In this document: positions 9,486-17,524 of the stretch, piece after piece
Numbering within the stretch: the first letter of the stretch is position 1
Layout: the number at the start of each line of letters is the position of its first letter
Assembly: GCA_014801485.1 (NCBI GenBank)
Contig: JAAVEC010000015.1
Coordinates: forward strand, 1 to 46,646
Origin: Bacteroides sp.
GTDB lineage: Bacteria; Bacteroidota; Bacteroidia; Bacteroidales; Muribaculaceae
Direction: 5' to 3'
DNA length: 46,646 bases
Notes under the pieces: generated by a model
What the model was told of the DNA's origin: nothing
The model's database searches: none
Seen by the model: the letters and a program-made list of their open reading frames with translations, nothing else
Position numbers and translations under genes: made by a program

Positions 9486-10364
9486 CTATCGGCTGCCGGC
9501 CACGAGGAGGGCGAGGCCCAGAAGGAGGATGAGCAGGTCGAGGGCCTTGGCGCGCACGTGGCGCTCGCGGAGTACCAACACGCCGTAGCAGAAGCTCACG
9601 AGCACGCTGCCGCGGCGTATCATCGACACCACCGATATCATGGCACCCGGCAGCGAGAGAGAGTAGAAGTAGGCCAGGTCGGCAGCCGTGAGGAAGAGCG
9701 AGATGCAGGGGATGCTCCAGCGCCAGGTGAAGACGTCGGCGCCGGGGCGCGCGCGGCGATGCAGGAGACCCACCACCGCACACATGATCACGCACTGATA
9801 GAGCGAATACCATGCCTGGACGTCGAGAGGGCGGTAGAGCGTGAGCAGATACTTGTCGTAGAGCGCGCTCACGGCTCCCAGCATCGTGGCTCCCACGGCC
9901 ATCCACAGCCAGCGGGAGCTGCGCAGCGAGAATCCCTCGGCGGCGCCTATGCGCGAGATCAGGAAAAGCGAGGCAAAACCCGTGAGGATACCGGCCCACT
10001 GCAGCCAGTTGAGCCGCTCGCCGAAGACCACGAGGGCTCCCACGAGCACCATCACGGGGCGCGAGGCGTTGACGGGGCCCTGGATGGTGAGCGGCAGGTG
10101 CTTGATGGAGAAGTAGCCCAGGAGCCACGAGCCCAGCACGATCACGGCCTTCACGAGGATATGGAGATGGCCGGCCGCGCTATCGCCGGGCGCCCAATGG
10201 CCGGCGGCGAGCGACTGCACCAGGGCAGGGCTCATGAGCAGGGTGCCGAAGACGGTGTTGAGCATCAGCACCACAAGCACATCGTTGCAGCGCACGGAGA
10301 GTTTTTTGAACACATCATAGAAGCCCAGTCCCAGGGCCGATGCGATAGCGAGAATAATCCACAT
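9486..10364 (-). CDS. DMT-superfamily (EamA-type) transporter
   Basis: 292 aa, about ten hydrophobic helices; MWIILAIASALGLGFYDVFKKLSVR..., PVNASRPVMVLVGALVVFGERLNWLQWAGI EamA repeat. Confidence 0.85.
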   Translation of the reverse strand: MWIILAIASALGLGFYDVFKKLSVRCNDVLVVLMLNTVFGTLLMSPALVQSLAAGHWAPGDSAAGHLHILVKAVIVLGSWLLGYFSIKHLPLTIQGPVNASRPVMVLVGALVVFGERLNWLQWAGILTGFASLFLISRIGAAEGFSLRSSRWLWMAVGATMLGAVSALYDKYLLTLYRPLDVQAWYSLYQCVIMCAVVGLLHRRARPGADVFTWRWSIPCISLFLTAADLAYFYSLSLPGAMISVVSMIRRGSVLVSFCYGVLVLRERHVRAKALDLLILLLGLALLVAGSR

Positions 10365-10431
10365 AGCGGCTGCAAAGGTATAAAAATTCCAAGAATTATC
10401 CGCCTTATGGAATTTATTAGAAAAAAATCAT

Positions 10432-10439
10432 TATTTTTG
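10432..10439 (+). promoter_or_regulatory. -7 box TATTTTTG
   Basis: Matches TAnnTTTG, A-tract upstream, about 55 nt before the 10496 start. Confidence 0.45.
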
Positions 10440-10495
10440 TGGACTTAAACTTTTTAGGCCCTTGAGTGTCTAAAAGATAAAACATCTCTCTGTAT

Positions 10496-11788
10496 ATGAA
10501 AGCAAGAACGTATCTACCCCTGGTTTTGTCGCTCGCCCTGGCTCTGCCCGCAGCCGCGCAGGACTATGAAGACGACATATATTTCAACCCCGACAAGCCC
10601 CGGAAGGCCGCTACCACAAAGACGACCACCAAGGCCGGCAGCAACGCGGCCTATATCACCGGCGCCGCCGCGGCAACGCCCGCCGTGGCCGATTATCCCG
10701 CGGCCGACACCTACACGCCGGCCGCAGGCAGCGGCCTGAACATGAGCGTGGACGAATACAACCGCCGCGGCGCCTACGCCACCGGCACTCCTGCCGACAG
10801 CACCGCCGCCGAGGCCGACGCCTTTGCCTACACGCGCCGCATCGAGCGCTTCCACAACCCCGATATCGTGGCCGAGAGCGACGACGATGAATTCGTGGAA
10901 TATTACTATGCCACGGATCCCGTGGTGCTCAACGTGAACGTGATCGACGTGAACCCCTGGGACTGGTGGGGCCCGTCGTGGGGCTGGCGCTACTCGTGGT
11001 ATTCGCCCGCGTCGTGGTATTCGTCGTACTGGAATCCCTGGTACGGCTGGAGCTGGGGCCCCACGTGGAACTGGAACTTCGGCTGGGGCGGCTGGGTCGA
11101 CCCCTACTGGGGCTGGGCCGGCGGCTGGGGACCATCCTGGGGATGGGGCCCGTCGTGGGGCTGGGGAGGCCCGGGCTGGGGCGGTCCCCACGGTCCGCAG
11201 ATGGCATGGCGTCCGTCGGGACCCGGCTCCTTCGGCACTCATCGCCCGGCCACAGGCAGCGGCATAGCTTCCACCCATCGCCCCGGCAGCACGGGCAGCC
11301 ACTCCACGGCAGGCGTGCGCCCCGGCAGCAGCGGCAATCACGCCACGGCAGGCACGGGCCTGCGTCCAGGCAGCTCTCTGCGACCCGGAAGCACCGTGCG
11401 CCCCGGAAGCGGCACCACCACGATAGGCCGCGGCCGCTATGGCTCGGGCCAGGCCACGGCAATCAGCGGCAACCGCACGCCCTTGCGCCCCTCGGCAGGC
11501 AGCAGCGCCACCACGCGCCGTCCCGGCTCTGTTGTGGCCACGCCTTCCACCGGCACCACTACCCATCGCGGCAGCGGCACGGCCGTATCCGGCGCGAGCA
11601 GCACTTCGGGCCGTCGCACCACCGGCAGCAGCAGCCAGGCCGTGTCGACCTCGCGCAGCTCCTCGTCCTCGTCGAGCCATCGCAGCTCGGGCAGCAGCTT
11701 CGGCAGCAGCAGCCGCAGCAGCGGCGGCTTCAGCAGCGGCGGTGGCGGCAGTCATGGCGGCGGTGGCGGCGGACGCGGACGCCGATAA
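10496..11788 (+). CDS. Secreted low-complexity protein: Trp/Gly-rich centre, Ser/Gly/Arg-rich tail
   Basis: Signal peptide MKARTYLPLVLSLALALPAAAQ; WDWWGPSWGWRYSWYSPASWYSSYWNPWYGWSW... then RPGSS-type repeats and GGGGSHGGGGGGRGRR. Confidence 0.75.
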   Translation: MKARTYLPLVLSLALALPAAAQDYEDDIYFNPDKPRKAATTKTTTKAGSNAAYITGAAAATPAVADYPAADTYTPAAGSGLNMSVDEYNRRGAYATGTPADSTAAEADAFAYTRRIERFHNPDIVAESDDDEFVEYYYATDPVVLNVNVIDVNPWDWWGPSWGWRYSWYSPASWYSSYWNPWYGWSWGPTWNWNFGWGGWVDPYWGWAGGWGPSWGWGPSWGWGGPGWGGPHGPQMAWRPSGPGSFGTHRPATGSGIASTHRPGSTGSHSTAGVRPGSSGNHATAGTGLRPGSSLRPGSTVRPGSGTTTIGRGRYGSGQATAISGNRTPLRPSAGSSATTRRPGSVVATPSTGTTTHRGSGTAVSGASSTSGRRTTGSSSQAVSTSRSSSSSSSHRSSGSSFGSSSRSSGGFSSGGGGSHGGGGGGRGRR

Positions 11789-11872
11789 GCAGCCATTTTA
11801 TCACGATTTTCCGGAACAAAACGGGCCGGAAAATCGTTGTCTTATCATCACGATTTCAACTCACTCCCTAAT

Positions 11873-13453
11873 ATGAAGAAATTTCTCCTTCCGGCACTGG
11901 CCGCGGCAATCCCGGCACTGGCCATGGCGCAGAGCGCAACCGACGCTTACACACTGACGCAATCCGACCTGCGCGGCACAGCCCGCTTCATGAGCATGGG
12001 CGGCGCCTTCACCGCCCTGGGCGGCGACCTCTCGGCCGTGAACGTGAACCCGGCATCGCTGGGCGTGTATCGCAGCAGCGAGATAGGAGCCACGCTCGAC
12101 GTGGGCTTCCATAATTTCAAGACCTCGCTGAGCTCGCAGAACAAGACCACGGCCGCGTGCAACAACTTCGGCTACGTGGGCGTGGTGAACCTCTCGGGAG
12201 CCATGCGCACCTTTGCCTGGGGAGCCAACTACAACCGCGTGAGCTCCTTCGACCGCATCATCGACGGCTACTCGCCTACACTCCATTCATCGCTGAGCAA
12301 CTACGTGGCCGGCTTCACCAACGGCACACCCTACCAGGATCTCGAATTCACCGACAGCTACAACCCCTACGCCCAGAGCAACGAGGACTGGCTGAGCATC
12401 CTGGCCTACAACAGCTACCTCATCAACCCCAACTCGGCCTCCGGCACCGAGTATCAGGGACTGTTCGGCCAGGGCAGCGTGGCCGACTCGTATTACTATT
12501 CGCGCGAGCGCGGCTACGTGGATGAGTACAACTTCAGCTTCGGCGGCAACGTGAGCAACGTGGTGAGCTGGGGCGTCAACATCGGCGTCACCGACCTGAG
12601 CTACACCCGCGACGTGGCCTACGACGAAAGCATCGGCGGAGCCGATATCGCCACAAACAGCGGACGCCTCGCTCCCGGCAAGGCCGAATTCACGCTGAGC
12701 AACTCGCAGCACGTGACCGGCACGGGCTGGAACCTCAACTTCGGCGTGATCATCCGCCCCATCAACGAGCTGCGCTTCGGCTTCTCGGTGAAGACACCCA
12801 CCTGGTGGAGCCTCCAGCACGCAGCCATCGGCGCCGTGGACTACTCCTTCAACCCCGACAACAGCAACCTGGGCTCGCTCAACGGCTATGAGGAGACCGA
12901 CCAGGCCAACTTCGACTCGCGCCTCACATCGCCCTGGCGCTTCAATCTGGGCGTGGCCGGCGTGATCGGCAGCAGCGCCATCGTGAGCATCGACTATGAG
13001 CGCACGGCCTACCCCGACATGACCATGAAGCACCAGGGACAGTGGTACAACGACTTCGTGAGCGCCACTGCCGTGAACGACGATATCAAGAACTACTACC
13101 AGGCCGCCAACTCGCTGCGCGTGGGCGTGGAGTACCGCGTGACCCCGCAGTTCAGCCTCCGCGCCGGCTATGCCTGGCAGAGCACGGCCGTGAAGGACGC
13201 TGCCGCCGACGGCACCGAGGAAATCTACACCAGCGGCACGGATCCCTCCTACGTGTTCAACAAGGCCGTCAACTCCATCAGCGTGGGCGCCGGCTACCGC
13301 TACAAATCGTGGTATATCGACGCTGCCTACGTGCACAAGAAGCGCAGCTCCACCTACTACTGCTTCACCGACTGGGCCGGCGGCATCGCTCCCTCGGGCC
13401 ACGTGGACGAGAACGTGAACACCATCGTGCTCAGCACCGGTTTCCGATTCTGA
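11873..13453 (+). CDS. OmpP1/FadL/TodX-like outer membrane beta-barrel protein
   Basis: Signal peptide MKKFLLPALAAAIPALAMAQ; ARFMSMGGAFTALGGDLSAVNVNPASLGVYRSSE N-terminus typical of the family; terminal aromatic ...STGFRF. Confidence 0.88.
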   Translation: MKKFLLPALAAAIPALAMAQSATDAYTLTQSDLRGTARFMSMGGAFTALGGDLSAVNVNPASLGVYRSSEIGATLDVGFHNFKTSLSSQNKTTAACNNFGYVGVVNLSGAMRTFAWGANYNRVSSFDRIIDGYSPTLHSSLSNYVAGFTNGTPYQDLEFTDSYNPYAQSNEDWLSILAYNSYLINPNSASGTEYQGLFGQGSVADSYYYSRERGYVDEYNFSFGGNVSNVVSWGVNIGVTDLSYTRDVAYDESIGGADIATNSGRLAPGKAEFTLSNSQHVTGTGWNLNFGVIIRPINELRFGFSVKTPTWWSLQHAAIGAVDYSFNPDNSNLGSLNGYEETDQANFDSRLTSPWRFNLGVAGVIGSSAIVSIDYERTAYPDMTMKHQGQWYNDFVSATAVNDDIKNYYQAANSLRVGVEYRVTPQFSLRAGYAWQSTAVKDAAADGTEEIYTSGTDPSYVFNKAVNSISVGAGYRYKSWYIDAAYVHKKRSSTYYCFTDWAGGIAPSGHVDENVNTIVLSTGFRF

Positions 13454-13462
13454 TGCCACGGA

Positions 13463-14665
13463 ATGGAGTCGATCAAGCAACTTTATAAGATAGGCCGGGG
13501 CCCGTCGAGCAGCCACACGATGGGCCCCCGCAAAGCCGCACAGCGCTTCCTCGCCACTCTCGACGGGGAAGCGCCTGCGCGTTGCGAGGTGACGCTCTAC
13601 GGCAGCCTCGCCGCCACGGGCCGCGGCCACCTCACCGACGTGGCCGTGCTCGACGTGATGCAGCCCGTGATGCCCACGCAGATACTCTGGGCACCCGAGA
13701 CCGTGCTGCCTTTCCACACCAACGGCATCACCTTCCGCGCCTTCCGCCGGGACGGCAGCGTGGCCGGCGAGCGCACCTACTACAGCATAGGCGGCGGCGA
13801 CATCGTGGAAGAAGGCGAGACACGCACGCCGGGCGAGAGCATATATCCGCTCACGAAGATCGCCGATATCCTGCGCTGGTGTGAGGAAAGCGGGCGCAGC
13901 TACTGGGAATACGTGGACGCCCACGAAGATCCCGACATCTGGGAGTATCTGCGCCGCGTGTGGCACGTGATGAAAAGCGCCGTGGAGCGAGGTATCGAGG
14001 CCGAGGGCGTGCTGCCCGGAGGGCTGGGCGTGCGCCGCAAGGCCGTGAGCTACTACGTGCACGCCGCAGGCTACAACCAGAGCCTGCGCAGCCGCGGCCT
14101 CATATATGCCTACGCACTGGCCGTGAGCGAGGAAAACGCCGCCGGCGGCGAGATCGTGACCGCTCCCACCTGCGGCTCGTGCGGCGTGATTCCGGCCGTG
14201 CTCTACCACCTGCACCACTCCAAGGGCTTCAGCGAGCAGCGCATCCTGCGCGCGCTGGCCACGGCCGGCCTCTTCGGCAACGTGGTGAAGCACAACGCCA
14301 GCGTGAGCGGTGCCGAGGTGGGATGCCAGGGCGAGGTGGGCGTGGCATGCGCCATGGCCGCGGCTGCCGCCAGCCAGCTATTCGGCGGCACGCCGGCGCA
14401 GATAGAATACTCGGCCGAGATGGGCCTGGAACACCACCTGGGCCTCACGTGCGACCCCGTGTGCGGCCTGGTGCAGATTCCCTGCATCGAGCGCAACGCC
14501 TATGCAGCCGCCCGTGCCCTCGACGCCAATCTATATGCAGCATATAGCGACGGACGCCACTCCGTGACCTTCGACCGCATCGTGGAGGTGATGAAGCAGA
14601 CCGGCCACGACATCCCCTCGCTCTACAAAGAGACGGCCCGGGGCGGCCTCGCCGTGATTAAATAG
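13463..14665 (+). CDS. sdaA: L-serine ammonia-lyase (single-chain, Fe-S)
   Basis: MESIKQLYKIGRGPSSSHTMGPRKAA; TAPTCGSCGVIPAVL; CDPVCGLVQIPCIERNA. Confidence 0.95.
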   Translation: MESIKQLYKIGRGPSSSHTMGPRKAAQRFLATLDGEAPARCEVTLYGSLAATGRGHLTDVAVLDVMQPVMPTQILWAPETVLPFHTNGITFRAFRRDGSVAGERTYYSIGGGDIVEEGETRTPGESIYPLTKIADILRWCEESGRSYWEYVDAHEDPDIWEYLRRVWHVMKSAVERGIEAEGVLPGGLGVRRKAVSYYVHAAGYNQSLRSRGLIYAYALAVSEENAAGGEIVTAPTCGSCGVIPAVLYHLHHSKGFSEQRILRALATAGLFGNVVKHNASVSGAEVGCQGEVGVACAMAAAAASQLFGGTPAQIEYSAEMGLEHHLGLTCDPVCGLVQIPCIERNAYAAARALDANLYAAYSDGRHSVTFDRIVEVMKQTGHDIPSLYKETARGGLAVIK

Positions 14666-14706
14666 CACAGTTAAACGATTCATATACCCACGATAACCAA
14701 TCTACC

Positions 14707-17316
14707 ATGAACAAGGCAGTAATGTTGCTCGCCGCATTGGCCGCGTGCGCATCGGCATCGGCCTCCGGCGTGGCCTATCAATCACCCACCACACGCTTTA
14801 CGGTGATAACCGACGGCGTGGTGCGCATGGAATGGCAACCCGACGGCAGATTCACCGACGAGCCCTCGCTGCTGGCCGTGAACCGCGAATATCCCGAAGC
14901 GGATTATAAAGTGGACGAAACCACATCGACCGTGACCATCACCACGCCGCGCATGGTGGTGAAATATATGAAAAGCCACGGGCCCTTCACCCGCAATAAT
15001 CTGAGCATACGCTCGGGCAGCGATGTGCATCCGGCATTTGACTGGCGCCCCGGAGATGTGCAGAAGGGCAACCTCAAAGGCACCACGCGCACGCTCGACG
15101 GCCTCGAAGGCGACGTGCAGACGCAAACCTGGGTGCAGGACATGAAGCAGGGCGAGCGGCGCGAGCTCGACAACGGCCTGCTGGCCACCGACGGCTGGAC
15201 GCTGCTCGACGACTCCGATAATTATCTGCTCGTGGACGACGGCGACGGCGAGCCATGGGTGGCCGAGCGCAAGGGCGAGAAGGGCCAGGACTGGTACTTC
15301 ATGGCCTACGGCCACGACTACAAGGGCGCCCTGCGCGATTTCACCCTCTTTGCCGGCAAGATTCCGCTGCCGCCTCGCTATGCCTTCGGCTACTGGTGGT
15401 CGCGCTACTGGGCCTACAGCGACACGGAGCTGCGCCGCCTCGTGGACAAATTCGACGCCTACGGCATTCCCCTCGACGTGGTGGTAGTGGATATGGACTG
15501 GCACTACACCGATCCCGGCCGTGGCGGCTGGACGGGCTGGACCTGGAACCGCTCTCTATTCCCCTCGCCCGAGGCTTTCTTTGACCACATGCACAGCCGC
15601 GGCATAAAGACCACTCTCAATCTGCATCCCGCCGACGGCGTGGCACCCTATGAGCAGCCCCACGCAGCCATAGCCGCGCAGCTGGGCATGCCCGACAGCG
15701 CCCACATAGACTGGATCGGCTCCGACAAGCCACGGATGCACGCCATTTTTGACGCCATGCTCCACCCCATGGAGCGCCAGGGCGTGGACTTCTGGTGGCT
15801 CGACTGGCAGCAGCACCTCAAGGACTCGGTGCTCACGCGCCTCGACAACACCTGGTGGATCAACCACTGCTTCTTCACCGACATGGAGCGGCAGGGCAAG
15901 CGCCGCCCGTTGCTCTACCACCGCTGGGGCGGCCTGGGCAACCACCGCTATCAGGTGGGCTTCTCGGGCGATGCCGTGATATCGTGGGAGTCGCTGGCCT
16001 ATCAGCCCTATTTCACATCCACGGCTTCCAACGTGCTCTACGGCTACTGGAGCCACGACATAGGCGGCCACCTGCCCAAGGGCGAGCCCATCGACCCCGA
16101 GATGTACACGCGCTGGCTACAGTTCGGCGCATATAGCCCCATCATGCGCACCCACAGCAGCAAAGACCCCTCGCTCAACAAGGAGCCATGGGTGTTCGAC
16201 GACGAGTGGCGCGACATCATCCGCGCCACTATCCGCCGCCGCTACGCCATGGTGCCCTATATCTACTCCATGGCGCGCAAGGCCCACGACACGGGCATCT
16301 CCCTCTGCCGTCCGCTCTACTACGAATGGCCCGAGGCGCCCGAGGCCTATGAGTACAGGAATGAATACATGTTTGGCGACAACATGCTCATCGCGCCCAT
16401 TACCACTCCTGCCGGGCCCGACGGCTATACCGAGGTGGACGTGTGGCTGCCCGACGGCGAATGGTATGAGGAAGCCACCGGCACGCTGCTGCAGGGTGGC
16501 CTGCACCGCCGCCGCTTCGCACCCTCGGAATACGGCGTCTACGTCAAGGCCGGCAGCATCCTCCCCGGCTACGGCCCCGAGGTGAACCGCCTCGACACCA
16601 ACCCCGACCGCCTGGTGCTCACGGTGTATCCTGCTACCGAAAATAACGGGCATGGTTTTGATATCTATGAGGATGCAGGAGATACTCCCTCAAGCGATAA
16701 GCGTCATGTGGATATTAACGTTTATGCCCATAAATATTCGGTATATCCGCACAAGGGAAGGAAAAATATGGTGATAAACCTTCCGCCTCCATATATCCCT
16801 TACGATGGTGCTCCCGAAAAGCGCTCATATACCCTTCGGGTGCTCGCCACCGAGCCGCCGGAGCAAGTGCTTCTTAAAGAAGATGCATGGGGTGATAGAA
16901 AAAATGGTAAAGATACTTATCTGAATTGGCACTACGACGGCAAAGAACTCGCGGTGGAGGTGGAACTGAACGATCTTGATGTCTGCAATCTCAATCAGGT
17001 GATACTCACCTTTGATGAGCCTTTCATGATTACCGACGGCACCATAGGCCGCATGCGTCGCACCGCCGATGCCATCGAATACATCAAGTATCACGGCTTC
17101 GACACCCACGGCGACGAGCTCGCGGCCATGGGCACCGTGGCCGAAGCCATAGAGGCATCTCCCGCCACGGCCCGCAAAGCCGTAGACCGGTTCAACGCTG
17201 CCTGGCACGATCTCCCCGGAGTAGTCGCCCGCCAGCACATGCCCGACTCCGTGGCCACCGAATTCCTCCGCCGCGCCGGCCGGGAAACCTCGCGCAGAGA
17301 CGCAAAGAATAATTAA
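14707..17316 (+). CDS. Glycoside hydrolase family 31
   Basis: FGYWWSRYWAYSDTELRRLVDKFDAYGIPLDVVVVDMDWHYTD; GFSGDAVISWESLAYQPYFTSTASNVLYGYWSHDIGGH; signal peptide. Confidence 0.93.
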   Translation: MNKAVMLLAALAACASASASGVAYQSPTTRFTVITDGVVRMEWQPDGRFTDEPSLLAVNREYPEADYKVDETTSTVTITTPRMVVKYMKSHGPFTRNNLSIRSGSDVHPAFDWRPGDVQKGNLKGTTRTLDGLEGDVQTQTWVQDMKQGERRELDNGLLATDGWTLLDDSDNYLLVDDGDGEPWVAERKGEKGQDWYFMAYGHDYKGALRDFTLFAGKIPLPPRYAFGYWWSRYWAYSDTELRRLVDKFDAYGIPLDVVVVDMDWHYTDPGRGGWTGWTWNRSLFPSPEAFFDHMHSRGIKTTLNLHPADGVAPYEQPHAAIAAQLGMPDSAHIDWIGSDKPRMHAIFDAMLHPMERQGVDFWWLDWQQHLKDSVLTRLDNTWWINHCFFTDMERQGKRRPLLYHRWGGLGNHRYQVGFSGDAVISWESLAYQPYFTSTASNVLYGYWSHDIGGHLPKGEPIDPEMYTRWLQFGAYSPIMRTHSSKDPSLNKEPWVFDDEWRDIIRATIRRRYAMVPYIYSMARKAHDTGISLCRPLYYEWPEAPEAYEYRNEYMFGDNMLIAPITTPAGPDGYTEVDVWLPDGEWYEEATGTLLQGGLHRRRFAPSEYGVYVKAGSILPGYGPEVNRLDTNPDRLVLTVYPATENNGHGFDIYEDAGDTPSSDKRHVDINVYAHKYSVYPHKGRKNMVINLPPPYIPYDGAPEKRSYTLRVLATEPPEQVLLKEDAWGDRKNGKDTYLNWHYDGKELAVEVELNDLDVCNLNQVILTFDEPFMITDGTIGRMRRTADAIEYIKYHGFDTHGDELAAMGTVAEAIEASPATARKAVDRFNAAWHDLPGVVARQHMPDSVATEFLRRAGRETSRRDAKNN

Positions 17317-17360
17317 TAAATTGACAAACAGGCAGTAGGGACGCTTTTCAAAGCGTCCAC
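17288..17360 (+). repeat. Composite REP-like unit overlapping the 3' end of the GH31 gene
   Basis: CCTCGCGCAGAGACGCAAAG - AT-rich linker - CAGGCAGTAGGGACGCTTTTCAAAGCGTCCAC; same modules as the 9080-9460 cluster. Confidence 0.85.
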
Positions 17361-17400
17361 CCAAAATATTGCCCGGGCACGTAGTGCCTCCCATTTGTTT

Positions 17401-17431
17401 GCCCCGTGCGCCCGTCGCATGGGGCTTTTTT
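17401..17431 (+). terminator. Rho-independent terminator
   Basis: GCCCCGTGCG-cccgt-CGCATGGGGCTTTTTT. Confidence 0.85.
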
Positions 17432-17486
17432 GAACACTGATGGTGGTTTATGACGATTTCTCCACCTCTTGTTAAGATAAAAATGT

Positions 17487-17494
17487 TAAATTTG
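17487..17494 (+). promoter_or_regulatory. -7 box TAAATTTG of the GH20 gene
   Basis: TAnnTTTG match about 30 nt before the preferred start 17525. Confidence 0.5.
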
Positions 17495-17524
17495 CACCAT
17501 TCTTATTATTTTTTACCAATACCG

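Noticed and set aside
10514-11755. 413-aa Ala/Arg-rich antisense ORF
   Set aside because: Low-complexity shadow of the Trp/Gly/Ser-rich gene.
12287-14293. 668-aa antisense ORF spanning the FadL-like gene and sdaA
   Set aside because: Crosses two well-supported sense genes and has no recognisable domain.
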